Notes under the pieces: model-generated
The model's database searches: none
Seen by the model: only the letters and a program-made list of their open reading frames with translations
Told to the model about the DNA's origin: nothing
Origin: an uncultured Pedobacter sp.
GTDB lineage: Bacteria > Bacteroidota > Bacteroidia > Sphingobacteriales > Sphingobacteriaceae
NCBI GenBank assembly: GCA_946478755.1
Contig: CAMLDJ010000046.1
Coordinates: 1 to 27,451, forward strand
Length of the DNA: 27,451 nucleotides
Direction: 5' to 3'
In this document: piece after piece, positions 1 to 7,390 of the stretch
Layout of the letters: each line of letters opens with the position of its first letter
Position numbering within the stretch: the stretch's first letter is position 1
Made by a program: the position numbers and the translations under genes

Positions 1-1
1 G

Positions 2-472
2 GCGCCCAGTCGCTTAACCCGAGATGAACTATATAGGCATGTCAGTATATTCAGCCTGCTGTCCGCACCGATGTTGATTGGCTGTCCTATTGAAAAGCTG
101 GATGCATTTACCTTGAACCTGCTGACTAATGATGAAGTCATTGCGATTAACCAGGACCCCTTAGGAAAAGCTGGCCGCTTGCTACTGCATGAGGAGGGAA
201 TAGAGGTTTGGGTAAAACAACTGGAAGATGGTTCTTATGGCCTGGGCCTTTTCAACACCGACGGGTTTGGAAAGACACCGCAATCCTATTTCCGCTGGGG
301 CGATGAAAAAGAAAAATCCTATACACTCGATTTTTCTAAGATTGGTTTGAAAGGAAAATGGCAGCTAAGAGATGTGTGGCGACAAAAATCTTTGGGCCAA
401 TATAGTGGGTCATTCCAAACAAATATTCGTCATCATGGGGTCGTGATGCTCAAGGTAACGCCCGCTAATTGA
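2..472 (+). CDS. GH27 alpha-galactosidase, C-terminal part (cut by window edge)
   Basis: The reading frame is open from base 2, so the gene begins before the window; the internal ATG at 71 is not the start. The visible part reads LTRDELYRHVSIFSLLSAP, then MLIGCPIEKL, LLTNDEVIAINQDPLG and a beta-sandwich tail. The 'LSAP-LIG' and 'N-EVIAINQDPLG' strings are hallmarks of the end of the GH27 (melibiase) TIM barrel, followed by the C-terminal antiparallel beta domain. The family removes terminal alpha-linked galactose (some members act on alpha-N-acetylgalactosamine) with retention. The catalytic aspartates lie upstream and are not visible, so activity cannot be judged. It is first in a same-strand run of secreted sugar-processing genes, 55 bp before the next start. 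Confidence 0.85.
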   Translation, partial: APSRLTRDELYRHVSIFSLLSAPMLIGCPIEKLDAFTLNLLTNDEVIAINQDPLGKAGRLLLHEEGIEVWVKQLEDGSYGLGLFNTDGFGKTPQSYFRWGDEKEKSYTLDFSKIGLKGKWQLRDVWRQKSLGQYSGSFQTNIRHHGVVMLKVTPAN

Positions 473-505
473 ATGGACAGATTGAAGTCAGGATTGCTTC
501 ATATT

Positions 506-520
506 CATTAAAAAACAAAT
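506..520 (+). promoter_or_regulatory. A-rich leader element shared with the GH105 gene
   Basis: Fifteen bases (CATTAAAAAACAAAT) end 7 nt before the ATG at 528. The identical 15-mer occurs at 4071-4085, ending 9 nt before the ATG at 4095. There is no Shine-Dalgarno sequence at either start. Bacteroidetes commonly start translation on A-rich, unstructured leaders, so this is most simply a translation-enhancing leader; a shared regulatory site is possible. Confidence 0.4.
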
Positions 521-527
521 AGATACA

Positions 528-2456
528 ATGAAAAAAATAATCGTAATCGTATGGTGCTTAACCAGCTTTGCTTTACGCATAACAGCTCAGGATCAGCACG
601 ACTATAAAGTGCCTGCTATGCCCAACCCTGTGGTCCAAAAAGCAACTTTAGAAAGGGAATGGGCTGCCGCGCAAACTACGCCATCACAATTGGGTGTCAG
701 GGATTGTTTCCTCTTTCTGATAGACGCACTGGATACCCATTTTCTAAAAGATGAACAAGTAGAATGGTTACTGAAAAAAGTACAAAAAAGGGCCGTAGCC
801 AACCCGGCAGCAGGGAAAAGTTATGGTAATATTTATTGGGGCTGGCAGGAAACCGGCTTTGATGTGGGAGATGGCAATAATGTGCAGTTCTGTGTTCAGT
901 ATGGGATTTTGATGAAGTTGTTGTTCAATGACCGGCTTTCGAAAGCAGCGGCAAAAACACTCGACGAAATCTTTAGGCTGGCCAACAATGGTGTGCGCAA
1001 CCAGGAAGTTCGGATTTCTTATGCCAATATTTATTTAATGAAGGTTTGGAATCTGCTGGCCCTGGGGCAGGTTTATCATGATCCCGGTATGATTGACGAT
1101 GGACGGAGGCTTTTTGATTTGTGGCTGAGCCATGTTGCGAAATACGGTATCCGTGAATTTGATAGTCCGACCTACAGCGGTATAGACCTGGAATCTTTAT
1201 TGCTCATCAGTACCTTTTCTGAGGACGCCGCTGTTAAAATTAAAGCGGAAGATGCCCTTAATTTTTTGATAACTGATCTAAGTGCTCATTATAACAAACG
1301 TGCAGGCCTGCTTGGCGGAGCCCATAGTCGCGATTACAACCGCGTATTTAGCCGCGATCTGCTCGAAGAAAAATATCTGAATCCATTGATGGGCAGTAAG
1401 AATAACAATACGCACCTGTTTAACCAGATTTGCCTATCGGCCCTGCAAAAACTAGGTTTATCCCGTCCTCAAAAAGAGCTGATGGATCGGAAGAACCGTT
1501 TCATTGTTCAACGTTGGGATAGCCTGGCCAATACCTATGCCTGCGATTTTGTCGGCAAAAAAGTCTCTCTCGCTTCATCCAACCAGACTTACAGTCCGGA
1601 TGATAAACCATTTGTGATATACCTCAGCAGTTCCCGTATACCAGCCATGCCCAATATCGTGTATGTGATGGAAGGCCGTGATGACCATTATGGTACCTGG
1701 GCTTCAACAGGCATGGGAGAAAAAATGAAAAGCCGCATGCCTGCCAATTATCCTGTAAATGGAGGCTGGAATAAAACCAGGCACCTGATGCCATTCCTGC
1801 AGTCTGCCCAAAATAAAGGTGAATTTGTGATGTTGGTTGCGGGAGAGAAAGATCACAACTGTCTGAACGACTACCTGAATTCAACCATCATTTTGCCCAA
1901 TGTCTTCGATGAAATCTGGATGGGCGACAAGAAAATAAGCCTGCCCAAAGCTGGTAGTAAAATTGAGCTGGACGATACCAAAACGTTCTTCGCAAAATTT
2001 GAAGACGTCGTCATTGCCTTTCGTTTCCTATGGGATGATGCTGGAAAAGACGCACGCGCATCGCTTCACAACGACGGTTTTGTTTACCAATCTTCCAGAG
2101 AACAATTTCAACTGATGCACAACAAAACAATGCGCCTGACGCTACGTCATTCCAACAATCGCAAAGCAGCCATCGCGATGTGGTGGAAGACAGAAGAAGG
2201 GATAAAGACAGCTGCTCAGTTTTCTAAATTCAGGAAGAAAGTACTGACTGCGCCAATTATCCTAACTGCACAGGATGGAATAGTAGAAGTTGCGGTCATG
2301 ACCGCGGAAGGCAAGCTGGGGCTAAAGGCAGATCTGCCAAATAAAAAACGACTGGCTTATTACAATCCTTCGCCTATGCCTGCAAACTTTTTATTCCAGG
2401 TAGATGGAGTGGAAATTGGCAAGCCTATCATGGAAAAATATAAAAGCACTAAATAA
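528..2456 (+). CDS. Secreted protein of unknown family, probable alpha/alpha toroid, glycan-locus associated
   Basis: The 642-aa product has a clear Sec signal peptide (MKKIIVIVWCLTSFALRITA, cleavage probably after residue 20). Residues about 35-330 are rich in helix-like segments and aromatic motifs (NIYWGWQETGFDVGDGNN at 101-118, FDSPTYSGIDLESLL at 211-225, GGAHSRDY at 263-270). These resemble the substrate cleft of (alpha/alpha)n-toroid polysaccharide lyases and hydrolases. Residues about 340-642 look beta-rich, as in the two-part architecture of heparinase-type and related lyases. I cannot assign a CAZy family and see no certain catalytic residues. The gene lies 6 bp upstream of the Gfo/Idh/MocA gene, so they are very likely co-transcribed. 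Its neighbours suggest work on an acidic or galactose-containing glycan in the periplasm or outer envelope. Function remains an inference from context. Confidence 0.7.
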   Translation: MKKIIVIVWCLTSFALRITAQDQHDYKVPAMPNPVVQKATLEREWAAAQTTPSQLGVRDCFLFLIDALDTHFLKDEQVEWLLKKVQKRAVANPAAGKSYGNIYWGWQETGFDVGDGNNVQFCVQYGILMKLLFNDRLSKAAAKTLDEIFRLANNGVRNQEVRISYANIYLMKVWNLLALGQVYHDPGMIDDGRRLFDLWLSHVAKYGIREFDSPTYSGIDLESLLLISTFSEDAAVKIKAEDALNFLITDLSAHYNKRAGLLGGAHSRDYNRVFSRDLLEEKYLNPLMGSKNNNTHLFNQICLSALQKLGLSRPQKELMDRKNRFIVQRWDSLANTYACDFVGKKVSLASSNQTYSPDDKPFVIYLSSSRIPAMPNIVYVMEGRDDHYGTWASTGMGEKMKSRMPANYPVNGGWNKTRHLMPFLQSAQNKGEFVMLVAGEKDHNCLNDYLNSTIILPNVFDEIWMGDKKISLPKAGSKIELDDTKTFFAKFEDVVIAFRFLWDDAGKDARASLHNDGFVYQSSREQFQLMHNKTMRLTLRHSNNRKAAIAMWWKTEEGIKTAAQFSKFRKKVLTAPIILTAQDGIVEVAVMTAEGKLGLKADLPNKKRLAYYNPSPMPANFLFQVDGVEIGKPIMEKYKSTK

Positions 2457-2462
2457 ACGACT

Positions 2463-3869
2463 ATGAAAAGAAGAGACTTTATGAAGACCGGTTCATCGGC
2501 ATTGGCGATTATTGCAGGCTATTCGATTTTACCATCCAATGTATTCGGAAAATCACTTGGCCACATCGCACCAAGCGATAAGGTAAACCTGGCCTGCTGC
2601 GGTATTGGCCACAGAGGTGGCGAACTACTCAATTCCTTGTATAAAACAGGCTTGGTCAATATTGTGGCCTTGTGTGATGTGGATATGGGTGCCCCGCATA
2701 CGCTGGAAAACATGCAGAAATTTCCGGATGCAAAACGGTATAAGGACTTCAGGGAAATGTTTGATAAGATGGGCAAGAGCTTTGACGCTGTTTGTATCGG
2801 GGTGCCAGACTTTTCACATTTCCCAATAGCGATGCTGGCCATGAATCAGGGAAAAAATGTGTACGTGGAAAAACCAATGGCACACACCTTTAACGAGGTG
2901 GAGCTGATGATGAAAGCAGAAAAAAAGTACAAGGTGAAGTGCCAGATGGGGAACCAGGGCCATTCAGGTGAAAATTATTTTCAGTTTAAAGCGTGGACAG
3001 AGGCAGGTATCATTAAAGATGTGACCGCGATCACTGCCTTCATGAACAATGGTCGCCGATGGCATGGCATGATGGCTTCCAGTTTCTTGCCCGCGCAACC
3101 CGTTCCCGAGACCCTTGACTGGGACAAATGGCTCACTACCGCGGCCTTTAAGGATTATAATAAAGGTTATATCAATGGTGATTGGCGTTCCTGGTTTGAA
3201 TTTGGCAATGGCGCTTTGGGCGACTGGGGTGCACATATCATTGATACGGCACATCAGTTTTTACACCTCGGTTTACCTACCGAGGTAAATCCAATTAAGA
3301 TGGAGGGGCACAGTACATTTTTATTTCCACAGGGCTCTACTTTATTATTCAAGTTTCCAAAGCGCAAGGGGATGCCGGCCTGTGATATTACCTGGTACGA
3401 TGGCTATAATAACCGCCCCGAATTACCTGAAGGGTTCGGCGAATATGTAAGAGCAAAAAACATTCCGCCACCTACAGCCGGAGCCGCCAATACAAAGCGT
3501 TATCCCGGAAAAATAATTTACTCCAAAACATTAACTTTTAAAGGAGGCTCACACGGTTCAGCACTGGAAATATTTCCGGCAGAAAGCGCGAAGGAAATGG
3601 AGTCGATGCTCCCAGTTGTACCAGCAAGTCCGTCAGATCATTTCGCCAATTTCCTGCTGGCCTGCAAAGGTGAGGAAGAATGCCGTTCTTCTTTTGATAT
3701 TGCCGGCCCTTTATGCCAGGTGATGGCATTGGGTGTGTTGGCGCAGCGCTTAAATACAAGGCTTGTTTTTAATGCACATAAAAAACAGATCACCAATAGT
3801 GCTATCGGTAACGAATTGCTGACCGGGCCTCCACCAAGAACGGGTTGGGAACAGTTTTATAAAATGTGA
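2463..3869 (+). CDS. Tat-exported Gfo/Idh/MocA family NAD(P)-dependent oxidoreductase
   Basis: The 468-aa product starts with a twin-arginine-like signal (KRRDFMKTG, then a hydrophobic run to about residue 29). The N-terminal Rossmann fold has GIGHRG at 47-52 and CDVD at 71-74, and the Gfo/Idh/MocA signature EKPMAHT at 136-142. The C-terminal part has NGDWRSWFEFGNGALGDWG-type sequence common in exported members of the group. Such proteins oxidise or reduce sugar hydroxyls; several exported Bacteroidetes members work with DUF1080 proteins in 3-keto-glycoside chemistry. A DUF1080 gene lies 1.5 kb downstream, which supports that role here by inference. It is tightly linked (6 bp) to the upstream gene and followed by a 225-bp gap holding an imperfect tandem repeat. 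Confidence 0.88.
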   Translation: MKRRDFMKTGSSALAIIAGYSILPSNVFGKSLGHIAPSDKVNLACCGIGHRGGELLNSLYKTGLVNIVALCDVDMGAPHTLENMQKFPDAKRYKDFREMFDKMGKSFDAVCIGVPDFSHFPIAMLAMNQGKNVYVEKPMAHTFNEVELMMKAEKKYKVKCQMGNQGHSGENYFQFKAWTEAGIIKDVTAITAFMNNGRRWHGMMASSFLPAQPVPETLDWDKWLTTAAFKDYNKGYINGDWRSWFEFGNGALGDWGAHIIDTAHQFLHLGLPTEVNPIKMEGHSTFLFPQGSTLLFKFPKRKGMPACDITWYDGYNNRPELPEGFGEYVRAKNIPPPTAGAANTKRYPGKIIYSKTLTFKGGSHGSALEIFPAESAKEMESMLPVVPASPSDHFANFLLACKGEEECRSSFDIAGPLCQVMALGVLAQRLNTRLVFNAHKKQITNSAIGNELLTGPPPRTGWEQFYKM

Positions 3870-3920
3870 AAACATTGCTGAAAGCTATAATGCTGGAATA
3901 TTTAAATCAAATTATTTTGC

Positions 3921-4094
3921 TGATGAAACCATCATAAGCATACCGCTTACAAACAGCAATGAAAGCTTATGATAGCTTCAGAACAGATAAAAAACAAAAA
4001 TATAATGATGAAACCTGCATAAGCTTACCGGTTACAAAATAGAATGAATAAGTGTTGCAAGCTTCATTACCATTAAAAAACAAATTATATTCCA
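3921..4094 (+). repeat. Imperfect tandem repeat of about 85 bp in the leader of the GH105 gene
   Basis: Unit 1 (3921-4005) and unit 2 (4006-4094) both begin TGATGAAACC, share CATAAGC, TACCG and TTACAAA at matching spacing, and end in an A-rich AAAAAACAAA run. By eye about 70% of positions match. Unit 1 also holds a 9-bp inverted repeat (ATCATAAGC 3931-3939, GCTTATGAT 3965-3973). The second unit supplies the leader immediately before the ATG at 4095. The array looks like a duplicated 5' leader and promoter region. Confidence 0.6.
4071..4085 (+). promoter_or_regulatory. A-rich leader element, second copy
   Basis: Identical over 15 bases to 506-520 and placed 9 nt before the start codon at 4095. 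A degenerate version occurs in the first unit of the tandem repeat near 3988-3997. It is probably the translation-initiation leader of the GH105 gene. Confidence 0.4.
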
Positions 4095-5249
4095 ATGAAA
4101 ATTTTTTTTTGCTCGTGGATGATACCCTTGATGGTCCTTATTTCTGCTCCTGTTTTTTCCCAATCATGGGTTGATGCGGTAGATCGTCATGGCCGGGATA
4201 TATACATGCCAGCTGATCAATACAAATGGGACTGGGGCCAGGCCACTTTTTTAAATGCGCTGATCCACTTATATAACAGCTCAGATGAAGTAAGGAAAAA
4301 GACATACTTCGATTACATTAAGCGGGCCATGGATGCCACTTATACGGTTGCAAACGGTAAGCATCCAAATGCGGTAGCCTCGGCTCATGGCATGGCATTT
4401 CTTGCCCGGATAACGGGCGAAAAAAAATACCTTGATAAATGCAATGAGATTTATGCAGACTATCTGAAAATTCCCCGGGCAGCCAATCGTGGGGTTTCTC
4501 ACCGCGCAGAAACCGTAGAATTATGGGATGATACCGTGTACATGTTAAACATGTTTTTACTGGAAATGTACCGGTTAACGGGGGATGAAAAATATGTTGC
4601 TGATTTTGTTGAGCAATTTAAGGCACACCAGGAAAAACTGGCTGATGCTAAATCCGGTTTATGGGTGCATGGCTGGGATGCAGACCAGGTCAATTATAAC
4701 GATGGCTGCAGCATCATGGGCTGGCCGGATAGCCGTACCAGGAAGAGTAGCGAAATTTGGGCTCGTGGAAACGGGTGGATAGGCATGGCCCTTTCCGACG
4801 CGTTGAATACCATATCCAAAAAATCAAAGTATTGGAAGCCATTGAAAAATGCGTTTATACATTATGTTGAAGCCATTGTGCCGCTGCAAGATCTGGAATC
4901 TGGCCATTGGTATCAATTGGTGACCCTGTTAAATGAGCCAAAAAATTTCCTGGAAAGTTCTGCTACTGCGATGTTCGCCTATACCATTACCATGGGGCTG
5001 AAAATGAAAATCCTGGACGCTAAGAAATACCGTCTTATAGCGGACCAGTCCTACCAGGGTATCATCAAAAATAGTCTCAGAGATGCTGGTAACGGCTATC
5101 TGGTGCCGGCAAGGGTGTCAGGGGGCACCTGTGTGGGCGATGAAAACTATTACCTCAACCGCAAAATAACAGAGGGTACTGGTTTTGGCTATGGCTCATT
5201 CATCATGTTTGGCCTGGCCTATGAACAGTATAAAGGTATGCGTAACTAA
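4095..5249 (+). CDS. GH105 (GH88-related) unsaturated rhamnogalacturonyl/uronyl hydrolase
   Basis: The 384-aa product has a signal peptide (hydrophobic to about residue 20, FSQ cleavage zone). The (alpha/alpha)6 barrel shows family landmarks: WDWGQATFLNAL at 45-56, AHGMAFLARITG at 97-108, ETVELWDDTVYM at 139-150 (the aspartates at 145-146 are the candidate general acid by position), WARGNGWIGMAL at 222-233 and ESSATAMFAY later. GH105 enzymes hydrate and cleave the unsaturated uronic acid left by polysaccharide lyases at the non-reducing end. Its presence implies that a lyase product is processed here, which fits a pectin- or glycosaminoglycan-like substrate. The length is normal for the family. 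The leader is duplicated (3921-4094). It is 85 bp before the DUF1080 gene. Confidence 0.9.
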   Translation: MKIFFCSWMIPLMVLISAPVFSQSWVDAVDRHGRDIYMPADQYKWDWGQATFLNALIHLYNSSDEVRKKTYFDYIKRAMDATYTVANGKHPNAVASAHGMAFLARITGEKKYLDKCNEIYADYLKIPRAANRGVSHRAETVELWDDTVYMLNMFLLEMYRLTGDEKYVADFVEQFKAHQEKLADAKSGLWVHGWDADQVNYNDGCSIMGWPDSRTRKSSEIWARGNGWIGMALSDALNTISKKSKYWKPLKNAFIHYVEAIVPLQDLESGHWYQLVTLLNEPKNFLESSATAMFAYTITMGLKMKILDAKKYRLIADQSYQGIIKNSLRDAGNGYLVPARVSGGTCVGDENYYLNRKITEGTGFGYGSFIMFGLAYEQYKGMRN

Positions 5250-5334
5250 ATCAGGTTTGTGTTTTCCCAGCTGCGATAGAACGCGGATGATGGTTACCGG
5301 ACACCTATTTTTAAGAATGATTAAAACTTAAAAA

Positions 5335-6714
5335 ATGAATAAGAGAAAATTTCGTTCACTAAGTGCAGCTGTTGTCGGCTTAGTAACCATGTCATGTACC
5401 GCAGGTGCATATGCCCAATCAACTGGCTGGAAAGATTTATTTGATGGAAAAACATTGAATGGATGGCACCAGCTAAATGGCAAGGCAAAATACGAAGTGG
5501 TTAATGGTACCATTGTAGGTACTACCGTTACCAGAGAGCCAAATTCTTTTTTGGCTACTAACGAAGCCTACGGAGACTTTATATTGGAACTGGAATTAAA
5601 AGTAGGTCATATGAATTCTGGCATTCAGTTCAGGAGTTTGTCAGATTCTGCGGATCACAATGGCAAGGTAAGGGGATACCAGGCAGAGGTAGATCCTTCA
5701 GACAGGGCCTGGTCGGGCGGTATTTTTGATGAGGGCCGCAGAGACTGGATGTACCAGACAGAAATGAACCCGGCTGCAAAGAAAGCATTTAAAAAAGATG
5801 GCTGGAACAAGTATAGAATAGAAGCCATTGGACCGGTGATCAGAACCTGGGTAAATGATGTAGCAGTTACCTACATGGTAGACGATATGACTGCTAAAGG
5901 ATTTATCGCATTACAAGTGCATGGTGTTAAAGAGCGGGCAGGTGGTGCGCAAGTTCAATGGCGGAATATAAAAATACAGACTGGTGCAGCTATGAGGCCG
6001 AGGCCTTTGGATCTCTCTGTGCCGGTGGTCAATTATACGTTGAATACCATTTCACCATTGGAGCAGGCACAGGGCTTTAGTTTATTATTCAATGGAAAGG
6101 ATCTGAGCGGATGGCGCGCAGTTTTAAAACAGAGCCCGCCCGAAAAGGGATGGGAAGTTGAAAATGGCGTATTGCACATTATGCCCGCGGATAGCACGGC
6201 AAGCCAGAAGTTTGGTGATCTGCTTAGCACAAACCAATACAAGGCATTTGAACTGAACTTCGATTTCAAATTAACAGAAGGTGCGAATTCAGGGCTGAAA
6301 TATTTTGTGACGGAGTCGGAGAAGTCGGCACGGGCAGGTCTGGGATTGGAATACCAGGTATTAGATGATGCGCGCCATCCTGATGCAAAAATGGGCACTG
6401 GGGGCAACCGTACCATGAGCAGCTTATATGATCTGATTCCTGCCAGGAAGCTGGATGCGCGCTTTCAGAAAAAGATTGGTGAATGGAACCAGGCTAAGAT
6501 CGTTGTTTATCCCAATAATTTAGTGCAGCATTGGTTAAATGGATTTAAGGTTGTGGAATACGAACGAGGAAGCAATAGCTATAAAGCCCTGGTCGCCCAA
6601 AGCAAATTTGCCCCGCATGAAGGCTTTGGTCTGGCAGAACAGGGGCCGATCCTGCTACAGGATCATGGTAATTCCGTGTATTATAAAAACATCAAGATAA
6701 GGAAATTGAACTAG
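5335..6714 (+). CDS. Secreted protein with two tandem 3-keto-disaccharide hydrolase (DUF1080) domains
   Basis: The 459-aa product has a signal peptide (cleavage likely after AYA, residue 27). Two concanavalin-like DUF1080 (PF06439) domains follow: GWKDLFDGKTLNGWH opens domain 1 (31-215) and FSLLFNGKDLSGWR opens domain 2 (about 247-458). Each has the family's 'NSG' strand motif (HMNSGIQFRS in domain 1, GANSGLKYF in domain 2) and the terminal 'Q-NIKI' strand. Known members hydrolyse 3-keto-glycosides after an oxidoreductase has made the keto group. The Gfo/Idh/MocA gene in the same cluster is the natural partner. Single-domain members are about 230-270 aa, so this is a full internal duplication; the halves are clearly diverged, so it is old. 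No terminator is visible after the stop. Confidence 0.88.
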   Translation: MNKRKFRSLSAAVVGLVTMSCTAGAYAQSTGWKDLFDGKTLNGWHQLNGKAKYEVVNGTIVGTTVTREPNSFLATNEAYGDFILELELKVGHMNSGIQFRSLSDSADHNGKVRGYQAEVDPSDRAWSGGIFDEGRRDWMYQTEMNPAAKKAFKKDGWNKYRIEAIGPVIRTWVNDVAVTYMVDDMTAKGFIALQVHGVKERAGGAQVQWRNIKIQTGAAMRPRPLDLSVPVVNYTLNTISPLEQAQGFSLLFNGKDLSGWRAVLKQSPPEKGWEVENGVLHIMPADSTASQKFGDLLSTNQYKAFELNFDFKLTEGANSGLKYFVTESEKSARAGLGLEYQVLDDARHPDAKMGTGGNRTMSSLYDLIPARKLDARFQKKIGEWNQAKIVVYPNNLVQHWLNGFKVVEYERGSNSYKALVAQSKFAPHEGFGLAEQGPILLQDHGNSVYYKNIKIRKLN

Positions 6715-6769
6715 TCTGGAATGTGGTATCCGAACGCAAAATGAAATGTTATTCGTATGTAGGAAAAAA

Positions 6770-6800
6770 TTGTGTTATATGATGTTTTATTCTATCTTTG
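6770..6800 (+). promoter_or_regulatory. Bacteroidetes-type promoter upstream of tRNA-Pro
   Basis: TTG at 6770-6772 and TATCTTTG at 6793-6800 match the Bacteroidetes -33 (TTG) and -7 (TAnnTTTG) elements with a 20-nt spacer. Transcription should begin near 6806, about 110 nt before the tRNA. Confidence 0.6.
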
Positions 6801-6838
6801 CGCCGTAGCAAACGAAGCTATGGAGAAGTTCATTTAAA

Positions 6839-6928
6839 ATGTTAAAGAAAATAGGATTTATCATTTTAATATTGTTTCTTTGCAATCCCTTCGAAAAAAG
6901 GGGAAAAGATACCAAGTTCGGGGTGTAG
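6839..6928 (+). CDS. Possible 29-aa hydrophobic peptide in the tRNA-Pro leader
   Basis: ATG at 6839 opens 29 codons beginning MLKKIGFIILILFLCNPF, and the TAG stop lies inside the tRNA D-stem region. A good promoter sits about 39 bp upstream. The N-terminus looks like a signal or membrane segment. It may be chance coding in the tRNA leader; no homologue is recognised. Confidence 0.2.
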   Translation: MLKKIGFIILILFLCNPFEKRGKDTKFGV

Positions 6929-6992
6929 CGTAGCCCGGTATCGCGCCACATTTGGGATGTGGAGGTCGTAGGTTCGAATCCTGCCACCCCGA
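6919..6992 (+). tRNA. tRNA-Pro (anticodon UGG)
   Basis: A full cloverleaf can be drawn. Acceptor stem CGGGGTG (6919-6925) pairs with CACCCCG (6985-6991), with discriminator A at 6992. The anticodon stem CCACA/TGTGG (6946-6950/6958-6962) encloses loop TTTGGGA, giving anticodon TGG. The T-arm contains GGTTCGAATCC. The 3' end is not followed by CCA in the DNA. It abuts the serine recombinase remnant and is the apparent integration site of the island. Confidence 0.96.
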
Positions 6993-6999
6993 CTTCACA

Positions 7000-7036
7000 G
7001 GACAAATCAAATTTATTTTTGATTTGTCCTTTTTTA
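7000..7036 (+). terminator. Rho-independent terminator after tRNA-Pro
   Basis: A perfect 12-bp stem (GGACAAATCAAA 7000-7011, TTTGATTTGTCC 7018-7029) with a 6-nt loop is followed by a T run (7030-7035). It ends the tRNA transcript. It lies inside the recombinase remnant, so the incoming element supplied this terminator. A diverged copy is at 13920-13949. Confidence 0.8.
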
Positions 7037-7390
7037 TTTCCTTGTAACTCGTTGTCTTTCTGCCACATAAATCTCACAACTTCATTAACCCTAACAGTTC
7101 GAAGTGAGCCATTTTCTATCTCTAATTTGTCAGGACAAACAGCAGCAATAATTTCACGCTTTTTGTCTATATCAGCTATGTCATAAGCATAATCAAGCTT
7201 TAACAAATTCTCAATCCCTAATTTCAACAATTGCTCAATGTCGATCTTTTCAGAATTTAGTTTAGCCAACTGACTGTTAAGCCTGTCCATTTTTACGGCA
7301 GTTGTAGACTTCATGTTTCTGTAATCTTCAGGCTCTATCCTTTTCGCCATTAACAACTCAGCCAGATATTCTAGTTTCTCATTTAGTTCC

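Noticed and set aside
6787..6992. Protein-coding end of the recombinase across the tRNA (GFEPTTSTSQM and beyond)
   Set aside because: It is the antisense translation of tRNA-Pro, a well-known artefact; only the part upstream of 6992 has recombinase character.
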